In this document: positions 22,801 to 34,832 of the stretch, in pieces
How the letters are laid out: the number at the start of each line of letters is the position of its first letter
How positions within the stretch are numbered: the stretch's first letter is position 1
Assembly (NCBI GenBank): GCA_036785705.1
Contig: JAWUZG010000015.1
Span: 1,240,001-1,304,000 of the forward strand
DNA from: Acanthornis magna
Taxonomy: Eukaryota > Chordata > Aves > Passeriformes > Acanthizidae
Length of the DNA stretch: 64,000 nt
Reading direction: 5' to 3'
Translations under genes and position numbers: made by a program
Notes under the pieces: model-generated
What the model was told of the DNA's origin: nothing
Database searches by the model: none
Seen by the model: the letters and a program-made list of their open reading frames with translations, nothing else

Positions 22801-22914
22801 CAGGGGCATCCAGTGACAAACACAGCTCCCACATTCCATATCCCCCTGAGCAGAGCTCCATTCCCTGCAGTCAGTGCTTGGCAAGGACCTGGAACATGCT
22901 GGCAACCTGGTACG
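19820..22914. other. Unannotated; one strong G-quadruplex motif
   Basis: Three kilobases without a recognised mobile element or gene. A guanine-rich motif with short loops lies at 20920-20940 (see findings). The stretch 22040-22200 is AT-rich and non-repetitive and may be worth testing for conservation. Open frames up to 175 codons overlap each other and show no domain. Confidence 0.4.
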
Positions 22915-23288
22915 GCAGGAGAGAGAGATCCAGAGAGACCTCAGAGCCCCTGCCAGGGCCTGAAGGGCTCCAGGAGAGCTGGAGAGGGACTGGGGACAAG
23001 GGATGGAGGGACAGGACACAGGGAATGGCTTCCCACTGCCAGAGGGCAGGAACAGATGGGATATTGGGAAGAAATTCTTCCCTGGGAGGGTGGGCAGGCC
23101 CTGGCACAGGTGCCCAGAGAAGCTGTGGCTGCCCCTGGATCCCTGGCAGGGTCCAAGGCCAGGCTGGACAGGGCTTGGAGCAACCTGGGATAGTGGAAGG
23201 TGTCCCTGCCCATGGCAGGGGTGGGATGGGATGAGCTTTAAGGTCCCTTCCCAAACCCAAACTGCTCTGGGATTCTGTGATTCCATGC
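22915..23288 (+). mobile_element. CR1 LINE 3' fragment
   Basis: One of the longer copies here. It includes the upstream 'aagggctccaggagagctgg', 'ggactggggacaagggatgg' and 'agggacaggacacagggaat' blocks, the GATATTGGGAAGAAATTC block, and a canonical ending 'tgggattctgtgattccatg'. It belongs to the same subfamily as the copy at 31370-31752 and the 5' part of the minus-strand copy at 17718-18021. Its tail has an extra C or A (TCCCTTCCCAAACCC). Confidence 0.92.
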
Positions 23289-25280
23289 AAGGTTAATTTC
23301 CCATGATGTCGAGCTGATGTTCTCCTGAGGGTGGTGCAAGGCCAATCTCTGCATTTTTAATCGTCTCTTTTATTTGAAAGGCTCAGAAGGATGAAAACCA
23401 TGGCCAGGAGCATGAGGCCAGGACTCCAGGTCCTGGAGTTCATGGGACTCCATAAAGCTTTGGGTTATTATTGAGGGCCTTAGCAGGGTGGAAGGAACCC
23501 TACAGCTGTTCCAGCCCAGATTTCCTGGGAGTCTCCACATCATTAGGGGGCACACAATGGAGATTGTCATGGGTTTGGGGTATAGAAAGATAAGCAAGTT
23601 GATAAGATTTTCTCTGCTCTCCACTACAGAGGTTTCCTACCAAAATTGCCCTCAGGTGGGGAAACATCAAACAAAACTAAAATAAATAACATGAAAATTA
23701 ATTATAATAAAAATTTAAAAAATAAATTTAAATTAATCGAAATTTTTAAAAAAGTTAATTTAAAAAAAGATTTTAAAAGCACATGGATAACTTTGTAAAA
23801 TGCCATGCTACAAGCACAGGCTGGACAGAGCCTTTTTAGTAGCACTTACTGGGAATCTCATGTCAGATTTTTGTGACCACAGCAGCCCCCAAAAGCCAAT
23901 CCTCACCTGGGGCTGGCCTTGGGTTCCTCACCTGGGCTGTGCCTGAGGATGGGCAAATCCCCTGTGCTCCTGGCAGCTCTGGGGCTGCTGGAAAAACCTG
24001 GACTCTTCCAAAATGTAAAGCTTTTATCCTTGAAAAGTCTGTCTGAAATGGTGTGAGAATACCGATCTGGGATAAGGGCAGGTGATGGAAGGTTGATGTT
24101 GTGGAGAGGGGATCTCCATCACCTTTTTCCCATGGAGGTCTCCTCTGCTTTTGCCTTTGTCCTTTCAGTTTGTTCTCTTCCCACAGCATCCTGGTGCAGG
24201 GAATGGCTGTGCTGCTCCTGTCTCACCTGTCTGAGGGTCTCAGGGTGCACCTCCAGTTGGGAGGATATATTTTAATTGTGATTTTGGGAGGCCCTTTGTT
24301 AAGGTAAATGAACTTTCATCTCCAGCTGCTACATGAAAGGCTATTGCCTGGATCAAATGGGAAAAGCTCCCTTAAATAATTTGGATGAAGGGGAAAACAA
24401 GGCTGGCGGGGGATAGTAAAACTTCTGCCTTCAAAGAGGTGAAAACACAATAAATCCTCAGTGCAAGGTCAGGGTGAGGAGAGCTTTCCAAACATTGAGG
24501 TGATGGGGGCTGGAGTGAGACCAAACCTCAACGCAAAAACTGAAATGAGAATTTTAAAAACAATTCTGGTTGACAATCCTTTTTGTATAAGCTGAATTTC
24601 TGCTTTTACTGTGAGACAATGCAAAAAAAAAAAGGCAAAATTTCTCTATTAGGAGCAGGTGGATTGTCCTTTCCTGGCTCTGTCCATGAGGTGGTTGATG
24701 TTTGTAAAGCTGCTGCTTTACCCTCCTCGCTTGCTTTAGTCCTTTGCCTCCTTCTTGTCTCAGTGCCCATACATTGGGCCAGGAAAGAGCATGCTGATGT
24801 CCCTGGTGTTTTAATTAATCCTCCTGATTGCTGACAGAGAAATGGGACTGAGGCAAATGTGTTGGCTCGTGCTAAACAGGCAGCTTGGTGCAAGGAGGAT
24901 GGAGGATGGAGATAGGAATGTGAGGTCCCTGAATGGATGGGTGGTGCAGACCCAGGCATGGAAAAAGCAAATTCTTTTTCTGAGCTCCTTGTACAGTTTG
25001 GATGGGCAATCTTGCAGGAGCTGGAGGTTTTGAAGGACTTCTAGGAGTACTACAAGAAGTGGCCTCTTCAGAGCGATTTCATTTTCCAGACTGCCTGGAT
25101 AGAGGCAAAGCCTTGCTCTCACTCACATCAGCTTTCCAAACTTTCCCAATTACCATCAGCATTCCAAGCAGAATTAAATCAGATGAGATTCTTGTATCAA
25201 ATGAAATTGTATGCCTGAGAAATAGTCATCAGGCAGTGACCATGGAAGAGTTCTGAGAGTGATTTTGGCTTTAATGAAGC
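23289..25280. other. Unannotated; AT-rich tract at 23670-23780
   Basis: No gene or known element. Around 23670-23780 the sequence is almost wholly A and T with AATTAA/TTAAA words. The text just before it (23566-23660) begins with GTCATGGGTTTGG, loosely LTR-like, but no second terminus or target-site duplication can be shown. Confidence 0.4.
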
Positions 25281-25560
<280 letters not shown>

Positions 25561-28500
25561 CCCTTCTTTCTGCCCACCCTAGCTTTGAATAACCTTTTCC
25601 CCCCCAGGAAAGTGTTTCTAATTAGCAAAGAATGGTATTTCACGGTGGGAGATGCTCTCATGTGCAGACTGTGTATCAGCTACACAGATAACATTTTCAG
25701 GCCGAGAATCTCGTGCGTTAGCTGGGAAATGCTGCTCGGTTCCCCTCCGTGTCCTGCTAGACAGCAATTTCTGTGCAGCAGCAGCAAAGGCGTGCTGGGG
25801 AAAGCCTTGGCTCCCGCTCAGATCTGCGAATGAGCACGAGCTCAGGGGAGCAGGGGATGGTTTTCTCCCAGCCTGGTGTGCTCACCCTCCCAGCAGGGCC
25901 AGAGCCATTTCATTTGGGTGCTTATGGGAGGGAAAGTTGTTCGCAGGACAAGAAGAACTGATTAGCAACAAACAAATCAGGCTAGGAATTTAGAAAGAAA
26001 GAATTTAGAAAGATGGGTTAAATCAAAAGTGTACATTAGGATTGGGGATATTCCTGAACCTGGTTCTGAACCACCTCCTGGTTTGTGTTTGAGGAAGCTC
26101 CTGAGGTTTTCACAGAGCAGCTGGAAAGGGCAGCTTGGGTCACGTTAGAGGTGAGAGGATTCCAACTGGGACTTGTGGATCTCAATGGAAAACCTGAATT
26201 CAGTGTCCCAGCCCCTGAGCACCCTGGGGAGTCCCAGCTCCCACAGAGGTGTCTTGTTGAGGTCAGTTTGCTGTGATGTCCCCAGCAAGGACATCAGCAT
26301 GGGGCTGTGCCTTTGGAAGCCCGGGGAATGGACAGGCAGCCCAGCAGCTCAGCTGTGCTTGCAGCAAAGCCTGAACCAATTAAGCTAACATCAGGTTTTT
26401 AATTGCCTTGGTTAAGCTGGTGCAGCCCTCGGTGCGTGTGCTATAAATCAATTTAAATGCAGGTTGGAGGGAAATGTACATGAAAGCAGCATTTCAGCAG
26501 AGTGCCTTTTAAACAAAAACAAGAACGGAGAGGAAGCAATTCCCGGTGACCCTTCACAGACTCCCTGGGATGCAGGGCTTCGCTCAGCACGGGCTGTGCT
26601 CTCGTGGAGCTGCTGAATGTGGAATCAGGAGCCCTCAGGGAAGGGAGAGACCAGCTGACCCAGGGTGCCCCAGCAGCAGAACAGGAGCAAAGAGGAGCTG
26701 TTGGGCTGTGCCCCAAAGCATCCCATGCTGTCCCACCTTGTTGTGACCCCCCACGAGCTCCAAGCAGGTGTAAATCCCTGCCCGTGTCAGATGTGCCTTG
26801 GCAGAGGCAGCTGCAGATTGCCCTCCTTCCCCAAATCCTGCTGCTTTCACCTCAAGGCTCTTTCAAGTCCAGCTTTGATTCAGTGATTTTATCCTCCAGA
26901 GATTTTCTGGATGGGAAGGGGAAACTCAGCCTTTCTTCTCTGCCGCTCTCTGTTCACTTAAAGCTCCCTGCACAGTTTCCCTCTCAGCCCACCTGCTCTG
27001 CAGACTGGGGGGCTTCTCGTGGCTCCTTGGGAGAGAAGCAAATGCTCCAAAACTGAGAATAAAGCCAGAACCATCCCTGGGAGGAAGGAAAAAGGACTTT
27101 TTTTACTCCTCCCACCTGCAGACTCCATGTGTCAGCTGTGATGGGCACTCTGATTGAGCCTCTCCAAACCCCACAGTTCTCACTCTTACTCCTGCTCCTG
27201 TTTTAGTTTGGTTTTCAGGACTTTGTTCTTAATCAGCCAAGGAAAGCATAAACACAGCCACAACAACTTGGGAAGTCTTTAATCCATGACTGAAGACACA
27301 TTGCTCTGGCCCTTACCCTGGGCAGTGCCAGGGACGGGGAGAAGGCAGGAGCAAGAGGAGCATGTAAAAGACATTGTTGCTCACACCTCTTGTTCATATA
27401 GGAAAGAAGTGTGGGAGAGGAAATTTTCTACTGAAAAGCTTCAGAAATTTCTCATGGCAAACTTCTGCATAGGGACTTCCCAGCAGTGAGGAATTCTGGG
27501 ACATTTCATGAATTACAGCACGGCAGGTTGTTATTTTACAGGTGTCTTATTTGCCAACAGCTCTTTTTTTGTCTATTAATCCTGGTTACATAAATAATCA
27601 GGATTACCAGGATTAAATAACCTTTTCTTTTTCCTGCAGAAAAGGACATTGAGTACACAGCAATCCTGCATTCACTGAGGTTTCCAAGGCTGGAATTCCT
27701 ACAGCTGGGAAGCAGCTGCAGCGTCTCCTTAGTTCTTGTGATGCTGAGCCGTGGGATCACATAATGATCATTTAATAATGAACCTCTAATACCTGGCTAT
27801 GATGATAAAAAAATTGCATCCATCTGTGCCCGAGAGCACAGCCTGGCTGCACAGGAAACACAAATGAGTGATTTACCACGAGGGCTGTGAGCTGGGGGTG
27901 CACATGCCTGGCTGTAGTAGCACAGTCTGTGCACCTTTACTTGTCACTTGCTTGTAAGAGTGATCCCAGAGCAAATTCCCTCAAAAGCCCCGGGCAGGTG
28001 GGGACAGACTGGATGAACGAGGTAAATTTAGCCCTCATGTCGGGTGCTTTGATGAAGAGACGCTGTCTTGAGGAGTGATTTGGGTTTTGGAACATACTGA
28101 GCATCCTGGAGGTGGGAGATGAGGTATTGAGGATTTGCCAGATTTCCTCAATTGGATTTTGGGTGGGAGCTGGTGAGTGAGGATGCACTGGAGGAGGGTG
28201 CCAGCCCCATCAGCTGTGCTAGCCAGCAGGAGCAGGAAGGGAGACATGGAACAGAAACCTCACTAGGAAATGCAGAGGATTAAGGATTAACCCATTGCTG
28301 CCCTGTGACTCAGTTTTGAACTCCTCTGAGGTGTCACCTCATTCTCCACCCATCCTTTCCTGCATTTTTTCAAGCAGTTATTTTAAGACTGGGGCTGAAC
28401 CCACGGAAGGAAAAAATCTCCACAGCAAACATTTGCCAGAGTTAGGGTGGAGCTTGACTTGGGCTGGTCCAGAAGGAAAGGAAGAAGAGACATCTTAAAG

Positions 28501-30924
28501 AAAACTTTGAAGTGCAGGAGGTCCCTGGACACAGAATCCTGTGTGAGAAGCCTGAGGGTGAAGGTGGGCACTGTGTGAGAGTTGTAACTCAAGGACTTTA
28601 TCACAAAGCCATCAAGCAACTCTCTTTTCTATTGATATCATATCTGTGTATTTCCCCTCTCCTCCTCCCCCCTCTCCTTTAATTGGATGTCAGCCACGTG
28701 GCAAGGTTATTCTGTTAGACAAGCTGGGAAATGACAATGACAGGATTATAATTAAGTGCCAGGACATGCAGCCAACACAATTACCATGCTGTTATTACAC
28801 TGGATGATGTGCTAAAGAAGCTCATAAAAACACTGTAAAGAATATAAATCATGGGACATGTGTACAATTGGGGAAGAAAATGTTTCCCCTTTGCTAAAGC
28901 CCCATCAGTGCCAGATAAGCCTAGTGAAGGAGATGTTTCCTTGCACTGACAGATTCCTACTTTCAAATGACTCTTGTAGCAAGCTGTGCTTCTTTTATTT
29001 CAGCTTCAGGTGTGGTGCTGCAAATCTTGGCCGTTTTTAAGCTGGTATTTCCCCTCTGTCTTCAGCCCTTGCCTTCCCTTGTACCTGTACCACTCGTGTG
29101 TGGCCAAATCTCACCAGATTTCAGCCTTTTCTTGCCTTTGTGCAGGCGTCCATCACTGCTGGCAGTGCTGCCCTGTTCTGCTGATCTTCCTGGTTGTCTT
29201 CCTCATAAAGTATTAAAGTCAAGGCTGAATCTTCTCACTGAAGGCAGGACCTGGGGGATTGCTGTGAGAGATACCACGTACACAAAACTCCGATTAACAG
29301 CTGTAACTCCGTGCCCTATTTCCAGTCTTTTCTCCTTCGGCTGAATGGAGAATTTGAAGCTTGTGCTTGTCAATGGTTACCTGGAGTCAGGAAATGCTGA
29401 CATTCACTTCAAAAGAGAAGCCGATCTGTCAGTCAGATCCTTGGCCGTGCAGACCTTTGGGCTGGAGCTGAACTTCTCTAAAACCCCAAACTTCCCAAAT
29501 CAGGGCTGCCCAGGAGCTCTGATGCTTCCATAGCCAAAGGCTGTTCTGCGGAAGCTTGGCCACGTTGCTGTTCTGACAGTATTTTTGCTTCAAATCATCT
29601 TCTCTTTAGAAAGCTGCCAGTCTGATATCTTCAGAAAAATGACAACCCCCTTTTTTTTTCATCTTTTAATTGGCATGCCTTGCTGCTGTACTGCACAAAG
29701 CTGAAATTTCAAATGGTCAAATTTTATCAGTTCGAAAAACCCAGCGCTTTGAAATGAAGCATAAAAGAAGTTAAATTGTCTCCACTGCCTGTTTTGATGT
29801 TTGATCTAAACATTCTGGTAATTTGAACGATTTGAGGATATTTAGGGGTTTGAATTCCTGACTAATGTGCTTAATTCCCAGCCCTTGAAGTGCTCGTGGT
29901 AGCTCAGATCTGCTCCCAGGACCTCCAATACCTTGATTCCTTTCAAGGCTGAGAAAGGAGAGCTTGGGTCTGAAGGAATAAATGTCGAGAGCACGGATGG
30001 TTCAGTAACCCTGCGAAACACCCCGTGCTCCTCTCGAGCACAGGATCAGGCCCTGAGGTCTTGCTGCTGGACTTCCATCTCATTAAACTGGAAGAAAAGC
30101 AAAGAAAAGGCATTTCTGCCAAGCTTGTATTGGTACAAATCTTGAAATATGGAGCTGGTGGACTTGATTTACGGTCCCAGTGGCTGGTAATTAGCATAGC
30201 TATTTGTAAACCTTGTGCTGCCTGATCTCTGCTCATGGGAGTTCCAGCAGTTTAATCCCACCCAGACCCTGGCACTGCCTCCTGCTCTGGAATTGCCTGC
30301 TGTGTTTTGGGAGGATGGGCTGAGCTGGCTCCCCGAGCACAGCAGCCTGGGGTGACATCCCCAAGGCCCAGGGGTGCAGGGGGGGTCTCTCTGCACTCTG
30401 TCCCTCTGATAAGGAGTTCCTGAAAGGTGTTTGTGTCCCTCTGTGATAAAAATACCAAAGGCCACTGGTGAGGCCGTGTTCTCTCTGACTGGATTTATCT
30501 TTCTGTAAGCTCTTACCACATTCAGCCTTACATAAGGGAGACAACTCCAGAGATGGCTTTATTATTGCTTATTATTATTTTAAACGTACTCTTTTCCAGC
30601 AGGCAGGCTGAGAGGCTGCTGCCTGACATTTCAGTGAGTTCCTTTAGTTAGTATTTGAAACCATAATGAGGAGCCTGATGTCCTGACTGGCAGCTGCAGT
30701 GAGCACCTTCCTCATCAAACGATTGAAATGTGAGGGGAGGTGCTGGTGCAGCACCGACCTCCTGCTGGGAGAGCTGTGTCTGTGAGGAACAAAAGAGATG
30801 TGCTGGGAAGGGTCTGCAGGTGCCTTCTGAAGGTACAGGGGTTTAGGGATGAAGGCAGAGCACAGGAATCATCCCTGTGTCAGTTCTGGGGTCGGATGAT
30901 GTGTGGGAGAGCATTGGCATGGAG
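25561..30924. other. Long stretch without a recognised element
   Basis: About 5.4 kb with no CR1, LTR or tandem array that I can recognise, the longest such stretch in the window. Composition is mixed. The interval 29580-29860 is AT-rich and non-repetitive, as conserved non-coding sequence often is, but that needs an alignment to show. No gene is supported. Confidence 0.4.
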
Positions 30925-31150
30925 TAGTCATGGAATCCGGGAGTTCTGGAATGTCCTGAGCCGGGAGGGACCCCCAGGATCATCCAGCCCAGCTCCTGGC
31001 CCTGCACAGACACCCCAACAGGCCCATCCTGGGCATCCCTGAGAGCTCTGTCCAAACACTCCTGGAGCTCTGGCAGCCTCGGGGCTGTGCCCATTCCCTG
31101 GGGAGCCTGGGCAGTGCCCAGCACCCTCTGGGGGAAGAACCTTTCTGTGA
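30925..31150 (-). mobile_element. CR1 LINE 3' fragment
   Basis: On the minus strand it ends in 'gatgatcctgggggtccctc ccggctcaggacattccaga' with a diverged terminal motif. It includes the 'ggtgctgggcactgcccagg' and 'ctccaggagtgtttggacag' blocks. The subfamily is the same as the plus-strand copy at 44440-44676. It lies about 220 bp from a CR1 of a different subfamily in the opposite orientation. Confidence 0.9.
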
Positions 31151-31369
31151 TAAGAGCATTTGTAGGTGCTCCTGTGGGCCACAGAGGCTGTGGAACAATT
31201 GTCTGTGCTGTGCCTGACGGAGGGGCTCAAGCTTGTGCCTATGTGCCAAAGTCAGGAAAGAGTGTCCTCAAGTCGTGCTCCTGGCATCCCTTCCCAGCCT
31301 GGAGGAGTTTGTTTCTGCCCCCACTGCTGCCATGGCCCAATGACCACTGCAGGAACCACTGAGGAAGGG

Positions 31370-31752
31370 CTGGGAGAGCTGGGCGTGTTCACCTGGAGAG
31401 GAGAAGGCTCCAGGGAGGGCTCAGAGCTCCTGCCAGAGCCTAAAGGGTCCAGGAGAGCTGGAGAGGGACTGGGGACAAGGGATGGAGGGACAGGACACAG
31501 GGAATGGCTTCCCAGGGGCAGGATTAGATGGGATATTGGGAAGAAATCGTTCCCTGTGAGGGTGGGCAGTCCCTGGCACAGGTGTCCAGAGAAGCTGTGG
31601 CTGCCCCTGGATCCCTGGCAGTGTCCAAGGCCAGGCTGGACAGGGCTTGGAGCAGCCTGGGATAGTGGAAGGTGTCCCTGCCCATGGCAGGGGTGACACT
31701 GGGTGAGCTTTGATGTCCCTTCTAGCCCAAACCATTCTGGGATTCTGTGATC
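31370..31752 (+). mobile_element. CR1 LINE 3' fragment (longer copy)
   Basis: Extends upstream to 'gggcgtgttcacctggagag gagaaggctccagggagggc', the part that lies near the end of the CR1 coding region. It continues through 'agggacaggacacagggaat' and GATATTGGGAAGAAATCG to 'aaaccattctgggattctgt'. No intact reading frame for the reverse transcriptase is present, because the copy starts too far 3'. Confidence 0.92.
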
Positions 31753-32604
31753 CAGCTGTGGGTTGGGGTTTTTTTAAAGCTTCTCTCCTGCCCTCAGTAC
31801 ACAGAAGGGGATGGATGGCACAGGGATTTTCCAAGGCTGTGCCAGGGCTGTCCCAAGCAGACAAATGCAGCTGCAGAGCCCTGCCCACACCCAGCTGCTG
31901 CTGCCTTCAGCTCTGCCCTGGGGCTCTCTGCTCCCAGCCCTGCTCCCCTTGCAGGCCCATTTCTGCTGAGGCTGTTCTTTCTGCTCGGGGCTATTTGTGT
32001 CTCTGGGTGCCCGAGCCAGGCTGGTTGTGGCTCCCTGTCAGGGTGGCACAGGATCCCAGCACAGCCTCACTGGGAAGGGCTCCAGGGACCTGCCCTGGGC
32101 ACTGCTGGCTCCCCGTGGATTTCTCAGCTCCCGAACCACAGATCAGCATCCAGCCTTCCCTTCTGGGCTGGAGCAGGGACAGTGCAGGTCCAGTGCTGTA
32201 AAGGTTCTGCTGAAGCTATTAAATGACCTGGCAAACATTACCCAGCAGTGCCACTACTGCAGGAGAGACCAAAACATACCTGGTCTGCAGGATGTGCTCC
32301 AAAGGATTCATGTGAAATACAACCTTTGGAGGAATGTCACTGTCCCTCTTCATCTCTCCACAGAACCTCATCTTCTCTTTTCATGTCCCATCCCATGGAA
32401 ATGGGATTAAGTACAGATTCCAACTTTTTCTCTTCATTTTCTCTGCCCTTCAAGGGACTTTTTAGTAGTCTTGGTTGCATTTGATTTGTTATCTGCAAAT
32501 TCTACACTGCTCTTTTTTTTGTCCTAATTTTTTCAATGATTTCTGGCCACTGTGGTTAGGCAGATGCTGTGTGGGATCCTTTCCTTTGCCTGGGTGCCCA
32601 AATG
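31753..32604. other. No recognisable gene
   Basis: GC-rich left part, then a stretch at about 32190-32350 whose plus-strand frame reads without stops (LLKLLNDLANITQQCHYC...). It is followed by a CTCTCCACAG sequence. I could not identify it and rejected it as an exon. Confidence 0.35.
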
Positions 32605-32677
32605 TCTATATATCTATATATCTATATCTATATCTATATCTATATCTATATATCTATATCTATATCTATATCTATAA
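32605..32677. repeat. (TATATC)n microsatellite
   Basis: About 73 bases of TATATC and TATATATC units. Translated as a repetitive Tyr/Ile/Leu peptide it gives a false open frame. Confidence 0.95.
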
Positions 32678-34770
32678 AATCTCTCATCAATTAACCCTGA
32701 GTCTGCCATGCTCAGGTGATGCCTCTTCATGTGTGAGCATCAAGGTGCTGAGCTGTGCCCCCAGCCAGGAGCAAAGTGAGCGGTGATCAAAGCCAGGACG
32801 ATCACTGAGTTTCGTTCTTGAAACTGCTTGAAACCTTGCCTTAAATGTTTTCTGTTGGGGCAAGGCGGGGAAATATCTGGAGGGAAGTGGCAGGATTTGG
32901 CATCTGTGGCAGCTGACCCTATTTTCAATGTCACTGACCCCAGAAGCTTCAAGCATGAGACACAAGGGGGTTTGTAAAAGGTTGTGGTGTCTGAGGAGCA
33001 GAGTCAGCCTTAGAAAGGCTCAGGGAGGTTTTGTCTCTTCACAGCTCCTGCCATCAGCTGAGTCTGAAAAGGTCTTTGTTCCCCAATTGTGATGTCAACC
33101 AAGACAGAAATAATAGTGAGACAAGAGGTGTCAGTGGGATTCAGTCTTGTGTTTGCCAAGCGAAGGGAACTGAGGCTGTCAGACTGTGGAGCTGGCTCAT
33201 TTTGGAGGGGAAGAAGCAGCAGGGCAAGATGGAAAATTGAACTGCAGTGTGGCTTGAGTTTTACATCCACACTGCTTTGTGTTGAATCAGGAGACCATGG
33301 CTGAGATTTGGGCCTTTTCCTTCTCTCTTTGTTTCTCCTGACACCTTTTAGAAAAACACCCCCAAATGTATCTCAATAACTGCAATAAGAAGCTGCAAAA
33401 CTGAAATCAGGAAAGGGAATGGTCAGCAGGAGCAGCTCCCTTGAACTGTCCCCTGGGATCTCTGCTGCTCAGGGATAGTGGAGAGCTCCCAGAAAATGGC
33501 CCTGGTACAGCGGCAGAAGGAGGAGCAGGAGCCCAGGATTGAGGGATAGCTCCTTGAGATGTGAGAGCTCTGCCCTTCGTGAGAATCTCAGAATAGATGG
33601 AGAGAACTTGGAAAAGAAGACAAAAAGTGTTTGAGGGAGGAAATAATAAGGGATGGATGGGGAGGTTGCCTTGCTGTGGAGTGGAGCCCAGGGAGAGGGT
33701 GCCCGGTGATGTGTGGGGGCATTCAGACACCAGGGGCCAGCTTAGGGAGGGAAGGACAGCTGGAGAGCCCTTAAAATCTAAATAAAAGGACAGGCAGAAT
33801 AATTCCTGGTGGAATTTTCCTGGTGGAAGTTTCCCAAATGGGAAACTGAGGCAAATGTGTTCCACTTCACCAAAGGTGCTGCCAGAGATCTGCTCTGGAG
33901 GTGTTTGAACAGCACACACGCACACAGAGCAGTCTGGCTCTGCCCAGGGAGCAGGGAGTCTGTCCCTGTGCCCTGCAGGATTCCAAGGGTCCCACACTTG
34001 TTCCCTTCCTTGGGCAGCCCAGCAGATGCTGAGGTTTGGATTTTGGAGCAGCAGCAGCTCCCAGGGCTTGGAGTCCCAGCGGTGCAGGGCCAGGGCTGCA
34101 CAGCCCCTCGGGCCCTGGGTTTGTGCTCAGTGCAAGACCAAGGGAAACCAGGAACGATTTCCCCAGAGCTGGGTCAGATCCTCCTCCAAGATCCAGTGCA
34201 GAATATTTCCCAGTCTGCCGTTTCCCCCCAGCTGGAGATTTGCACTGGGAAGCACCAAGCCTGAGCACAGTGAGCTGTGGATTTGGGGTGAGGTGTTGCA
34301 GCTGCTGCCCCCATTCCTGCTGGCACAGCCCAGACCCTCCTGTGGCTGAATCTCTCCCCAGGGTGGGCAATGCCAGCCCAAAGTGCTGTCCCTGGCCATG
34401 CAAAACTCATTTTGGGGTGTTAGGTGAGGCTGTGACAGCTCTGTGCCATCCCTGGGGCTTGGAGGCTGATTCCCTCTGCCTCACTCACGTTCCTCCAACC
34501 CCTGAAGAGCTTTCTTTTTGCAGAAACTCAGCAAGCAGCAAACACAGCCCGATTTGCCCAGCTGAGTAGGAAACGGATATTCCCAGAGCCTGCTCTCAAA
34601 TAAATGACCTACTAAAAATAGCTGTGCTCACGAGCAGGTGAGCATCACCATGGCAAACCTTTGCTGGAGTGGCTTGCTGGCCTTGGGGATTGAAGTGTTT
34701 GCTTGTTTTACCTCTGGGGAAGAGCAGGTGGTGATGCCTTCCAGACTCAGGGTTTGCTGCTCTTTTATTT
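32678..34770. other. No recognisable feature
   Basis: Unannotated. The part at 33880-34480 is GC-rich, with overlapping open frames on both strands up to about 195 codons. None has a recognisable domain, so I do not call a gene. Confidence 0.4.
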
Positions 34771-34832
34771 GGATATATGGATACATGGATACATGGATAT
34801 ATGGGTACATGGATATATGGATATACGGATAA
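34771..34832. repeat. 10-bp minisatellite, about 6 units
   Basis: Units close to GGATAYATGG repeat at 10-bp spacing (GGATATATGG, ATACATGGAT and variants). The peptide WIYGYMD that arises from it is an artefact. Confidence 0.93.

Noticed and set aside
23566..23780. Possible LTR start (GTCATGGGTTTGG) followed by an AT-rich tract
   Set aside because: No opposite terminus, target-site duplication or polyadenylation signal in the right place was found.
32190..32410. Protein-like frame LLKLLNDLANITQQCHYCRRDQ... near a CTCTCCACAG sequence
   Set aside because: The peptide resembles no family that I can name, the acceptor-like signal lies inside the open frame instead of before it, and no donor is placed sensibly.
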